From assembly GCA_964633355.1 (NCBI GenBank), contig CAZWGO010000012.1, forward strand, positions 1 through 61,987: a stretch of DNA of 61,987 bases. The letters run 5' to 3'. The position numbers and the translations under genes are program-made. Below the pieces are notes generated by a model. It saw nothing but the letters and a program-made list of their open reading frames with translations. It was not told the DNA's origin and ran no database searches. This DNA is from Micavibrio_B sp964633355. Its GTDB lineage: Bacteria > Pseudomonadota > Alphaproteobacteria > Micavibrionales > Micavibrionaceae. Numbering within the stretch: the stretch's first letter is position 1; each line of letters starts with the position of its first letter. Positions 1 to 8,141 of the stretch are shown piece by piece.

Positions 1-310
1 GAATAAACATGCCGATAATATCGCGAAACGGCAATTTGTGGCGTCCGACCTGTGTTTTTTCGGCAATCAATTCACTGCCGAGAACTGATTTAAGGGATCG
101 CAGGAGGCGACCTTCATATCCTGAACGGTATTCATCCATCCCCTTGCGTCCGAAAGATGTATGATTAACCTCTGTATTGAAAAAGATTGCGCTCGGGATA
201 GTCACATGAGTACCTTCCAAGGGCACAAGTGAGGTGACCCCGTTTATTCCCACGCTCATCGCTGAATTAGATGTGCCAAAATCTATGCCACAGAAATATT
301 TGTCTACCAT
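1..310 (-). CDS. Hsp70-family (YegD-like) chaperone, N-terminal part
   Basis: Only the first ~103 codons are inside the window; the gene runs off the left edge. The protein opens MVDKYFCGIDFGTSNSAMSV, the phosphate-1 loop (DFGTSNS) of the actin/Hsp70 ATPase fold. The later segments LLRSLKSVLG and GRHKLPFRDIIGMF resemble the YegD subgroup more than DnaK. Such proteins are ATP-dependent cytoplasmic chaperone relatives of uncertain role. The start codon overlaps the stop of the upstream glyoxalase gene (ATG at 310-308, TAG at 306-304), so the two are probably translationally coupled. The C-terminal peptide-binding domain, if any, is not visible. Confidence 0.8.
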   Translation of the reverse strand, partial: MVDKYFCGIDFGTSNSAMSVGINGVTSLVPLEGTHVTIPSAIFFNTEVNHTSFGRKGMDEYRSGYEGRLLRSLKSVLGSELIAEKTQVGRHKLPFRDIIGMFI

Positions 311-747
311 GTTCCGGTATTTGGCATTGATGCCCAGGGTTCGGCAGGGGGAAGCTTGTCACCTTTTTGTAAAAGCTCGATGGAAATACTATCCGGCGAT
401 TTGATGAAAGCCATATTACCGTCTCGTGGGGGACGGTTGATCGTAATCCCCTGATTCATCAGAGACTGGCAAAAATCATAAATATTATCGACTTCATAGG
501 CCAGGTGACCGAAATTACGCCCACCCGTATATTCTTCTTTGTCCCAATTATAGGTCAGCTCAAGCAGCGGGCTTTGTCTTGCTTCAGAGCCCGTCAGCGT
601 ATCGCCAGAAGCTGCGAGGAATACGAGGGTGAAACGTCCCTGCTCGCTTTCCATGCGGCGAGTTTCTTTCAATCCGAATATTTCGCAATAGAATTTAAGT
701 GACGCGTCCAGATCACTGACACGAACCATCGTATGTAAATATCTCAT
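304..747 (-). CDS. gloA: Glyoxalase I (lactoylglutathione lyase)
   Basis: Protein of 147 residues when started at the internal ATG giving MRYLHTMVRVSDLDASLKFY, which matches the usual GloA N-terminus. A longer open frame upstream runs into the preceding permease gene and is rejected. Motifs of the vicinal-oxygen-chelate fold are present: LHTMVRV with the first metal His, the LELTYNW strand, GHLAYEVDN with the second metal His, and SIELLQKG at the end. The enzyme isomerises the glutathione-methylglyoxal hemithioacetal to S-lactoylglutathione in the cytoplasm. It lies 5 nt after the SLC13 permease and overlaps the Hsp70-like gene, so all three are probably one transcript. Confidence 0.92.
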   Translation of the reverse strand: MRYLHTMVRVSDLDASLKFYCEIFGLKETRRMESEQGRFTLVFLAASGDTLTGSEARQSPLLELTYNWDKEEYTGGRNFGHLAYEVDNIYDFCQSLMNQGITINRPPRDGNMAFIKSPDSISIELLQKGDKLPPAEPWASMPNTGTW

Positions 748-752
748 ATCTA

Positions 753-2585
753 TTATCCCGTTATAGGCCAGATCCACATGATCAGCGGCACGCCAATCAC
801 TACGACAAGAATAGACAAAGGTAAACCCAGTCTCCAATAGTCGTTGAATTTATATCCACCCGGCCCCATGACAAGAGTGTTGGATTGGTGGCCGATTGGG
901 GTCAGGAAATCGCAGGATGTGCCGACCGCGACCGCCATCAGGAACGGGTCGACATTCATGCCGAGCTTCATGGCCAATGTTCCCGCAATCGGTCCCATGA
1001 GGAGTACAGCCGCTGCGTTGTTTAAAAACGGCGTGACCATCATAGAGGCAATCATGATGGCACCAAGAAGTATGGGCCCCGATAAACCATCCGTAATATC
1101 GGCAATAAGCTGTGCCAAGATCTCTGTACCGCCGGTTGTTTGTAGCGCCTGCGTTACCGGCATCATCGCCCCGAGCAGCATAATAACCGGCCAGTCAATC
1201 GCTTCATACAGCTCGTTCAGGCGCATGATCTTTAAAACGGCAATCAAAATTACACCACCAAGGAAAGCAATCGAGATTGGTAATACGCCAGCTACTGTCA
1301 GGATCACCGCACCCAGCAGAATAAAAATCGGCATTAGCAAGGTACTGGGGCGCCCCAGTTGCAAATTTCGTTCAGCGAGCGGCAGACAGCCCAGCTCCTT
1401 AAGCATCTCCGGCATGGTTTCAACCGCGCCTTGAAAAACAACGACATCGCCTTCGCGGAAACGCACATCTTTGAGACGGTCACGAACATTCCCGCTCTGC
1501 CCTTTGACGGCCAGTAAGTTAATGCCGAAATTTGAACGAAGTGAAATATTCCTCGGCGTTGTATTGATAAGGTCCGACCCTTTCGTGATCACGGCCTCGA
1601 CCACCGTAATATCTTCCGACGTCAGCTTGATCTGCTTTTTCTCGACCACAGCCTCTTCCATGGCTTCGGCGTTTTCCTCGTCATTCTCGGTTTTATCGAT
1701 CCCGGCCAGCTCGACCTTACCCTTATCGACGAAGCTTTTAAGTGTCATTGGGTCGCAGCGCAGAATTAGGTGATCGTCCTCGCGAATAATACGTCGTGCA
1801 TTGGCAAAAACACGATCACGGTCATTTTTAATGATGCCGATAATCTGTAAATCACCTTCAACCATCTCTTCGGTTTTATAGACCGTCTGGCCGATCAATG
1901 GGGATTCCGCCGGCACCCGCACTTCACTGACATAATCGTTTATTTCGAACTGGTCTTCCGGTGCTGTTTGCCCGCGGCGGTCCTTCGGCAATAAAATCCA
2001 CGCAAAGCTGAGATAAAGAATTCCGAATACACAAATACCTATCCCAACCGGCGCAAAGTCAAACATCTCATAAGGCTTACCGACCATTTCCTGGCGAATA
2101 TTCGAGATCAGTAAATTTGGCGGCGTCCCGATCAATGTAACTAAACCACCCAAAAGAGAGCCAAATGACAGCGGCATCAAAAGCTCTGACGGGGAGCGGT
2201 TGGCTTTACGCGCAAAGGACAAGGCAATAGGCAGAAAAACTGCGAGCGCGCCCACATTGTTCATAAATCCAGACAATATAATTACCATGGTAACCATAAT
2301 AGCAATCTGCAATCGCGGCTTATCAATGAATCCCGACATGATTTTCAAAACCCAGTTGATAAAACCGGATCGTCCGACTGCTGCGCTGATAATTAAAATG
2401 GCCGCAACGGTTATAACGACAGGATCGCTGAAACCTGTAAAGGCGTCCTTGGCCGGAACGACACCTACCACCACTGATAAGAATAAAATAAAAAGCGCCA
2501 CGATATCGTAGCGCCATTTGTCCATGATAAACATCACCAGCGCGAGCGCGATAATGCCGAAAATAAGCATCTGATCTTGTGTCAT
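753..2585 (-). CDS. SLC13-family permease with two RCK/TrkA-C domains
   Basis: Inner-membrane protein of 610 residues. An N-terminal half with about six hydrophobic segments (to ~205) is followed by a cytoplasmic part with two TrkA-C-like domains (~218-295 and ~325-410), then a second membrane half. The segments GFSDPVVITVAA and GTSCDFLTPIGHQSNTLVMG are typical of the DASS/SLC13 (YfbS-like) permeases, which move dicarboxylates, sulfate or other anions with Na+. The substrate cannot be read from sequence. A linker at ~295-325 is rich in Glu. First gene of the apparent permease-gloA-Hsp70 unit. Confidence 0.85.
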   Translation of the reverse strand: MTQDQMLIFGIIALALVMFIMDKWRYDIVALFILFLSVVVGVVPAKDAFTGFSDPVVITVAAILIISAAVGRSGFINWVLKIMSGFIDKPRLQIAIMVTMVIILSGFMNNVGALAVFLPIALSFARKANRSPSELLMPLSFGSLLGGLVTLIGTPPNLLISNIRQEMVGKPYEMFDFAPVGIGICVFGILYLSFAWILLPKDRRGQTAPEDQFEINDYVSEVRVPAESPLIGQTVYKTEEMVEGDLQIIGIIKNDRDRVFANARRIIREDDHLILRCDPMTLKSFVDKGKVELAGIDKTENDEENAEAMEEAVVEKKQIKLTSEDITVVEAVITKGSDLINTTPRNISLRSNFGINLLAVKGQSGNVRDRLKDVRFREGDVVVFQGAVETMPEMLKELGCLPLAERNLQLGRPSTLLMPIFILLGAVILTVAGVLPISIAFLGGVILIAVLKIMRLNELYEAIDWPVIMLLGAMMPVTQALQTTGGTEILAQLIADITDGLSGPILLGAIMIASMMVTPFLNNAAAVLLMGPIAGTLAMKLGMNVDPFLMAVAVGTSCDFLTPIGHQSNTLVMGPGGYKFNDYWRLGLPLSILVVVIGVPLIMWIWPITG

Positions 2586-2609
2586 AAAAACCCCGAGTAA
2601 AAGACTTGC

Positions 2610-3059
2610 CTACGATACCATATCAAGCTGGTGCGGCACATTGAAAAGACCGACGACACCTGCTTTGGCATATTGTGTGTAATAATGATTCAAATCCGGA
2701 TGGTCGCGCGTAGATTCCAGAATTTCCCGCCCCTTTTCCGTATCGAGACAAGATGCTCTTTTGAGAATTTCCTTCTCCTGTGCATCCATATTCCCGTCGC
2801 TCCAAGTCAGTGCGCGAGCGAAAACGCAGAACTGCTTGCGATCATCTTCATCGGTAATTTTTTGATAAAAAATCTCGATATTCTGACGCGTTTCAAAATC
2901 GCGCGCCAGAATATCAAGTTGCTGTTTCGAAAACGGCACCTGCGCCTTATAGCTTTTCAGAAGCTTTTGCTCCTCGATAGACAAAAAATTATCAAGAAGC
3001 GAAAAGGCGAAAACCGCCCTCCACATATTGAATTCGCTATCGCTGATGCCTTGCGCCAT
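2610..3059 (-). CDS. Small cytoplasmic protein, possibly TerB-like
   Basis: 149 residues, no signal peptide or membrane segment, predicted mostly helical. The stretch CVFARALTWSDGNMDAQEKE followed by ILKRA resembles the acidic helix-turn-helix of TerB/DjlA-type domains, which bind metal or act as scaffolds. That match is weak and by eye. It starts 4 nt after the dps stop codon with no clear ribosome-binding site of its own, so translation is probably coupled to dps. It may therefore act in the same stress response. Function not recognised. Confidence 0.6.
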   Translation of the reverse strand: MAQGISDSEFNMWRAVFAFSLLDNFLSIEEQKLLKSYKAQVPFSKQQLDILARDFETRQNIEIFYQKITDEDDRKQFCVFARALTWSDGNMDAQEKEILKRASCLDTEKGREILESTRDHPDLNHYYTQYAKAGVVGLFNVPHQLDMVS

Positions 3060-3063
3060 AAAG

Positions 3064-3540
3064 TTAGCGCACGTTATGAGATTCGACGAACCATAATTGC
3101 TGGTCCAGATCGCGTCCTATATTGGTAAATAGATCCGCTGTTATGGCGTCGCCATAATCGGCGGACTGGTCGATAGCTTCGCGAACGGATTCCCCGAATG
3201 CTGCCAAGGCTTGTGATACGGCCTCCACATGGGTTTTCTCATCGGCAATCTCGACCGGATAGGGTTTTAAGAAACTCTTTTCAAGGACATTTTTCGTGCC
3301 GCCTTTTGCAACACCGCCCAGCGCTCCGGTACGTTCTGCAAACATATCGGAGAATTCCTCGACTTTTGCGGCCACTTTATCGAATAATTCATGGATGGCA
3401 ATAAAGGCCGGGCCACGAACATTCCAGTGTGCCAGCTTCAATTGACCGTGTAGATCAATAGCGGCTGCCAGATGCTTGTTTAAAAGCTCAATGGACTGGC
3501 CGCGAATATTCTCAGTTAAAGTATTATGAGTTTTCTGCAT
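3064..3540 (-). CDS. dps: Dps-family ferritin-like DNA-protection protein
   Basis: 158 residues, the usual Dps size. The ferroxidase site is visible in LKLAHWNVRGPAFIAIHELF (first His, then His and Asp region) and the following EEFSDMFAERTGALGG (Glu ligand). Dps dodecamers oxidise and store iron with H2O2 and protect DNA during starvation or oxidative stress. The start MQKTHNTLTEN is chosen because AAGGAA sits about 9 nt upstream; a longer frame adds 12 residues without a better site. A terminator lies just upstream (3576-3605), so dps has its own promoter. Confidence 0.93.
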   Translation of the reverse strand: MQKTHNTLTENIRGQSIELLNKHLAAAIDLHGQLKLAHWNVRGPAFIAIHELFDKVAAKVEEFSDMFAERTGALGGVAKGGTKNVLEKSFLKPYPVEIADEKTHVEAVSQALAAFGESVREAIDQSADYGDAITADLFTNIGRDLDQQLWFVESHNVR

Positions 3541-3575
3541 GGTAAATTCCTTGTTTAAATATCTATACAAACGCA

Positions 3576-3605
3576 AAAGAAGCGGAGATCGCTCCCCGCT
3601 CCTTT
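3576..3605 (-). terminator. Rho-independent terminator after the 196-residue membrane protein gene
   Basis: On the minus strand a 10-bp stem with one G-T pair (AAAGGAGCGG / CCGCTTCTTT) and a 10-nt loop ends in a short T run. It lies 15 nt past the stop of the 3621-4211 gene and separates it from dps. Confidence 0.7.
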
Positions 3606-3620
3606 TACTTTATTTTATTA

Positions 3621-4211
3621 TTAACGACGAACTAGAAATGTAATATGTCGTCCGAAATCGATACCGAGATCTCTGTGATCCCCGCCTTTAACCCCGGCAA
3701 CCCAAGCTGCAACGCCTGAAACCAAGGATGTAGAAGCTGCGGCAAAAGCCAATAAGATGGCCGTGCGGCGCTCTTGGTCCAGCACTTCTTGTGCTGTATT
3801 TACTTCAGCTGGCTGATCGATGGCGATCTGGGCAAATGCACCCATAAGCGCAACCGATACGGCAACGGCCAAAGTAGCTGTTGCCCAAACAAGAACGCCA
3901 TGGACGCCATCACGAACTTCTTTTTCGTGTTCTGTTGCAGCGGAAATCGGCGCACGCATCCGTCCGGCTATATAACCACCCAGCATCGATGCCAATACCT
4001 GAATGATGAGAATATAAAGACCGGCCATTATAAGACGGGCAGGTGTAATCTCGATATTACTGACAGAATCCGTAAAGGCGTTCATATCGGCAACGCCGAC
4101 CACTGCGCCAAATTGAAGCATGACCAGAGACAGGGCAGATGCAAGGACCGCCCCTGCTAGAATTGCGCTCCATTCCACATAGGAACTTACGCGGTTAAAT
4201 CCATTTTCCAT
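3621..4211 (-). CDS. Membrane protein, four predicted helices
   Basis: 196 residues with hydrophobic segments near 14-38, 59-85, 105-127 and 152-172. The N-terminal WSAILAGAVLASALSLVMLQ and the small-residue-rich GGYIAGRMRAP loop resemble a family of small alphaproteobacterial membrane proteins often labelled PhnA-like. I know no function for that family. AAGGGG lies just upstream of the ATG. It follows a 24-residue membrane peptide by 15 nt and is ended by a terminator, so the two are probably co-transcribed. Placement next to dps suggests an envelope-stress role, which is only an inference. Confidence 0.7.
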   Translation of the reverse strand: MENGFNRVSSYVEWSAILAGAVLASALSLVMLQFGAVVGVADMNAFTDSVSNIEITPARLIMAGLYILIIQVLASMLGGYIAGRMRAPISAATEHEKEVRDGVHGVLVWATATLAVAVSVALMGAFAQIAIDQPAEVNTAQEVLDQERRTAILLAFAAASTSLVSGVAAWVAGVKGGDHRDLGIDFGRHITFLVRR

Positions 4212-4226
4212 GATAAACCCCTTAAA

Positions 4227-4301
4227 TTAATGAATGCCGAGGAAAGAAAGAATCGCCAGAACAACGACGACGAGACCGACGAGATAGATAATAGAATTCA
4301 T
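4227..4301 (-). CDS. 24-residue single-helix membrane peptide
   Basis: The peptide reads MNSIIYLVGLVVVVLAILSF plus LGIH, essentially one membrane helix. An AGGAGA ribosome-binding site stands 6-11 nt before the ATG. It ends 15 nt upstream of the 196-residue membrane protein gene. Similar one-helix peptides precede membrane-protein genes in many alphaproteobacteria, and partner stabilisation is a reasonable guess. Confidence 0.6.
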   Translation of the reverse strand: MNSIIYLVGLVVVVLAILSFLGIH

Positions 4302-4390
4302 GTTATTTCTCCTGATTTAATAACTTTTGGTTTAATAGACTGTGGAGAATAAACAAACGGGGAGGATGAAAGTTCCCTGAAGCCCCTGCG

Positions 4391-4951
4391 CTACAGACGA
4401 TCGGGCAAAAAGCCGCGCTTATGACTGATATTTTTACCTGAAATCATAAAAATCCCGTCCCCACGGTAATGAACCGTTTCCGGATATTTCGGCGATGCAG
4501 CGACATGCGCCTTGACCACTTCCAGCACAAAGAAATTATATGAATTCAGCATTTTTCGGTCATGGATGTGGCATTCAAAATTGGCATAACATTCCTTAAT
4601 GAGCGGTGCTTTTACCTTTGATGCCTTGCTTCGTGTCAAGTTGAATTTATCGAATTTATCAGTGTCAATGCCCGAACAATTGCCGATGCCGACAATTTCA
4701 TCGATCATATCGGATGTCGGAATATTGATGACGCATTCTCCGCTTTTGCGGATCAAATCATAACTGTGATTGGCGCTCGTCATCATGCAACCGATGAGGG
4801 ATGGAGAAAATTCCAGCACTGTATGCCACCCCATCGCCATGATATCGGTTTCGCCTTTATATGCCGAACTGACCAGTACGACCGGCCCTGGCTCCAAAAA
4901 ACGGCGCACTTTCTCGACCGGAAAATCCCGTTTCTTATAATGGGTCACCAT
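4391..4951 (-). CDS. Flavin reductase family protein (FMN-binding split barrel)
   Basis: 186 residues. GPVVLVSSAYKGETDIMAMG followed by WHTVLEFSPSLIGCMM is the typical beginning of the flavin-reductase-like split barrel, and ECVINIPT and FECHIHDRK are later conserved strands. Members bind FMN and use NAD(P)H to supply reduced flavin or reduce small substrates. The substrate cannot be told here. It starts 6 nt downstream of the zinc-ribbon peptide stop codon, so the two form an operon. Confidence 0.85.
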   Translation of the reverse strand: MVTHYKKRDFPVEKVRRFLEPGPVVLVSSAYKGETDIMAMGWHTVLEFSPSLIGCMMTSANHSYDLIRKSGECVINIPTSDMIDEIVGIGNCSGIDTDKFDKFNLTRSKASKVKAPLIKECYANFECHIHDRKMLNSYNFFVLEVVKAHVAASPKYPETVHYRGDGIFMISGKNISHKRGFLPDRL

Positions 4952-4957
4952 GACGCC

Positions 4958-5044
4958 CTATTTGGAAGGGGTTGCGCATTTCGGGCAGGTAAGTGCGCCT
5001 TTTTGCATTTGGGCGCCGCAAACAGGGCAAATAGCCAGATCCAT
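4958..5044 (-). CDS. 28-residue zinc-ribbon peptide
   Basis: Translates as MDLAICPVCGAQMQKGALTC plus PKCATPSK: two CPxC knuckles 14 residues apart, a minimal zinc ribbon. AAGGAAG stands about 9 nt upstream of the ATG. The flavin reductase gene starts 6 nt after its stop, so the peptide is first in that operon. The strong ribosome-binding site and the complete knuckle pair argue for a real gene. Confidence 0.72.
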   Translation of the reverse strand: MDLAICPVCGAQMQKGALTCPKCATPSK

Positions 5045-5160
5045 GGAATAACTTCCTTATTTAAAGTGATATATCCATTAACCTGAAAATCTTATTAACG
5101 TTCCATGACTATGAAAAGCTGACGATTGCACAGAAAGCCAGACTTCATTAAAACATCTTC

Positions 5161-6255
5161 GTGCTAGCAAAACTTCGCCAGATCGCCTTTCGCCTGTCCC
5201 GTTCAGATATTCTCTTCTGGACCCTGCCGCCATTGATGATTTTGCTGGTGGTCGGCACAATCGCGCAAAAAGACCTTGGCATTTACGCCGCGCAAAAAGC
5301 CTATTTCGAGTCTTTTATTACCTTTATCGGCCCGATTCCTTTCCCTGGCGCAGCGACGCTTTTGATTATTCTCTTCGTCAATATGTTGATGAAATTCATT
5401 TTGTTTAGCGAATGGCAAATAAACAAGGCAGGGACGATCCTCACCCATTTCGGCGTACTGGTACTATTAGCTGGCGGTTTTACGACAGCGCTGACCACGC
5501 GCGAAGCCTATATGGTGATTGAAGAAGGCCAGACGACAAGCCGCATCGAGGATTATTATCAGCGGGTTTTGCAGATCACCAAAGACGGGAAACCCATCCT
5601 GACCATTCCTCATCAGGAACTAAAAGAGGGTTTGAAAATTAAGAATATAAATCTTCCTTTTGAACTTACCATTGATACCTATTGCTTTCATTGCTCTATC
5701 GAGCGCAGAACAAGTGATACCGACGGCTGGAAAAACGCAGGACAATTTATGCAGCTTGTCCCCACCCGCAATTTGCCCAAAAACGAAGAAAACCTGACCG
5801 GCATTGCTTTTACGCTTTCCGGTACGGCGGAGGATGGCCGCTATGTCACGTTCGATAAATTCCCCAAGCCGCCAGTTTTCGATATTAACGGCCATAATTA
5901 CAAGATCGAGATTACACGGGAGCCTCGCGAGCTCCCTTTCTCGCTCAAGCTTGAAAAATTCTCGCTGCTAAACCATCCAGGCAGCGATACCGCCAAAGCC
6001 TATCGCTCGGACGTCGAAATCATGGACGGATCAAATAGCTGGAAATACGCCATCCAAATGAACGAGCCGCTTCGTCACAAAGGATATACGATTTATCAAT
6101 CATCCTTCGACCTATCCGGCGGCAAGGCTTTTACCGTTCTAAACGTAGTTGAAAATTCTGGCCGCCTTTTTCCCTACATCGCCAGCCTTATTATGACCGC
6201 CGGACTGATCCTTCATCTATTGATCGCCGCGTTTCATAAACGGAGCGCGTCATGA
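5161..6255 (+). CDS. resB: ResB-like cytochrome c biogenesis protein (System II)
   Basis: 364 residues with a GTG start and no good ribosome-binding site. Membrane helices lie near 17-37, 60-80, 88-108 and 338-358, with a long periplasmic domain between the third and fourth. Helices 3 and 4 each carry a His (ILTHFGVLV and LILHLLIAA), matching the haem-relay His residues of ResB/CcsB. With CcsA it carries haem across the membrane and attaches it to apocytochromes c. The protein is shorter than many ResB proteins. The ccsA start overlaps its stop (ATGA), so the two are translationally coupled. Confidence 0.85.
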   Translation: MLAKLRQIAFRLSRSDILFWTLPPLMILLVVGTIAQKDLGIYAAQKAYFESFITFIGPIPFPGAATLLIILFVNMLMKFILFSEWQINKAGTILTHFGVLVLLAGGFTTALTTREAYMVIEEGQTTSRIEDYYQRVLQITKDGKPILTIPHQELKEGLKIKNINLPFELTIDTYCFHCSIERRTSDTDGWKNAGQFMQLVPTRNLPKNEENLTGIAFTLSGTAEDGRYVTFDKFPKPPVFDINGHNYKIEITREPRELPFSLKLEKFSLLNHPGSDTAKAYRSDVEIMDGSNSWKYAIQMNEPLRHKGYTIYQSSFDLSGGKAFTVLNVVENSGRLFPYIASLIMTAGLILHLLIAAFHKRSAS

Positions 6256-8072
6256 TGTTTAAAGTATGTCTCATTTTTTTATTATTTGTTTTTGCCACGC
6301 CCGCTAATGCCGCTGCGCTCGATATGCAAAATTTTCGGAAATTGCCTATTTTACATGAAGGCCGCGTCAAGCCGGTCGATAGCTTTGCACGGCTTTCGCT
6401 GAAATTCTTAAGCGGGCGAGAAAAGGCTGAAACTCAAAGCGCGGATGAATTTCTGGCACAAGCCTTGTTCGACCCCGCGAATGCCATTACCAATCCGGTC
6501 TTTAAAATAGAGGACGGAAATCTGCGCCACCGCCTGAAACTCGAAGAAAGAAAAAACCCTCTCTATAGTTTTACCGAGCTTGTACCCGGACTGAAAAATA
6601 CGAATTCTTCCGTTCTCGCGCTCATGCAAAAACAGCGGAATGACTTGAACAAAGATGAGAAAGCTCTGCTCGACATCCACGACAAAGCCGCTTTCTATAC
6701 ATCCGTTCTGCGCAGTTTCTCCCTTATTTTGCCGCTCGATATTTCCCTGCCGGAAAAATACAGCGCCCTGCAAAAGAAAGAATTATCCTATATCGATTTG
6801 GCAAGGCTGCAGCAGGACTTATCCGCAGATATCAAAATCATTACTGCTGAAAAAGGCGAAGATCTTTCAAATTACAGCGAAGACGAAAGAAAAACCGCTT
6901 TATTGTCTTTTCAGCTTGATGTGATTTCACAAGGAGCGCAAGGCAATGCCGTTTTTAAGATTATTCCACCGCAATGGCAGGGTGATAATGGGAACTGGCA
7001 TGCGCCATGGGAAGTCCTGCAAAAAGGGGAAGGCTCACCGGAGAGTGCAAAGCTTTTATCCATCTGGCGCAATATGGGCGATGCCTATCTGGAAGGAAAC
7101 AATCAGAGATGGGTAGATGAAACGGCCAAAGCCTATGCAGAGGTGACAACGCATATCTCAGGTGAAAAAATAAACGCCGAACTTATCCAAAATTCTTTCC
7201 CGCCCTTTAAAATCAGCACCGTGCTGTATGTCTTAGGATTTATTACCAGCCTTTGCTTTATCGCTTTGAGCAGAAGATTTATCTATATAGCAACCATTGC
7301 CTGTCTTGCATCGGGATTACTTATTCATACCGCAGGTATAGGCCTGCGCGTCTGGCTGCTCGAGCGCCCGCCTGTCGGAACGCTATACGAGTCGATGATC
7401 TTTGTTTCCATGATTACGGTTCTAATCGCCCTGCTCGTCGAGAAAATTCTGAAGAATAATATCGGTCTTTTGATCGGCTCCTTTAGCGGGCTTTTGATCG
7501 GACTGCTGTCGTTTGGCTTTTCCGGTGAAGGCGATACGATGACGATGCTTGGCGCTGTGCTCAATACTAATTTCTGGCTGGCAACGCATGTCCTCTGCAT
7601 CACTATGGGCTATGGCTGGTGCTTGCTGACATCGGTTTTCGCGCATCTGGCGCTATTGCCAAAATCTATTATCACGCGCCTGCGCATGATACAAATCGAC
7701 ACCACTTTGTCATTACTTGCGATTTTTTCACTCCTCTTCACGGCCATCGGTACTATTCTTGGCGGCATCTGGGCCGACCAGTCATGGGGACGGTTTTGGG
7801 GATGGGACCCGAAAGAAAACGGCGCTTTGTTGATCGTTCTTTGGCTTATCTGGCTGATGCATGGCAAGCTCGGCTTCCAGCTCTCCCGTGTTCAATATCT
7901 CGCCGGACTTTCTTTCCTCAGCGTGATCGTCGCTATTTCGTGGGTCGGCGTTAATCTGCTCGGCGTCGGCCTACATTCATACGGCTTTGCCGACGGCTAT
8001 TTCTACGGATTAATGGGATTTACCGCTTTTGAAATAACCTTGATCGGATATTTGTGGCGGAAAAATAATTGA
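6252..8072 (+). CDS. ccsA: CcsA-like cytochrome c synthase subunit (System II)
   Basis: 606 residues. A signal-peptide-like N-terminus (1-20) leads into a periplasmic region beginning with LPILHEGRVKPVDSFARLSL, then a block of helices from ~310. The tryptophan-rich WWD motif is clear (WGRFWGWDPKENGALLIVLW). Candidate haem-ligand His residues sit in LLIHTAGIG, LATHVLCI and GVGLHSYGF. The protein handles haem for covalent attachment to CXXCH apocytochromes at the periplasmic face. With the upstream resB it resembles a fused CcsBA of epsilonproteobacteria or Bacteroidetes divided into two genes. Confidence 0.9.
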   Translation: MMFKVCLIFLLFVFATPANAAALDMQNFRKLPILHEGRVKPVDSFARLSLKFLSGREKAETQSADEFLAQALFDPANAITNPVFKIEDGNLRHRLKLEERKNPLYSFTELVPGLKNTNSSVLALMQKQRNDLNKDEKALLDIHDKAAFYTSVLRSFSLILPLDISLPEKYSALQKKELSYIDLARLQQDLSADIKIITAEKGEDLSNYSEDERKTALLSFQLDVISQGAQGNAVFKIIPPQWQGDNGNWHAPWEVLQKGEGSPESAKLLSIWRNMGDAYLEGNNQRWVDETAKAYAEVTTHISGEKINAELIQNSFPPFKISTVLYVLGFITSLCFIALSRRFIYIATIACLASGLLIHTAGIGLRVWLLERPPVGTLYESMIFVSMITVLIALLVEKILKNNIGLLIGSFSGLLIGLLSFGFSGEGDTMTMLGAVLNTNFWLATHVLCITMGYGWCLLTSVFAHLALLPKSIITRLRMIQIDTTLSLLAIFSLLFTAIGTILGGIWADQSWGRFWGWDPKENGALLIVLWLIWLMHGKLGFQLSRVQYLAGLSFLSVIVAISWVGVNLLGVGLHSYGFADGYFYGLMGFTAFEITLIGYLWRKNN

Positions 8073-8141
8073 TTGTCATGCGTTGAGCAAAAAACCTCGC
8101 AACACAAAAATATTATTTCTCTATTTATTACCGATATCAGC

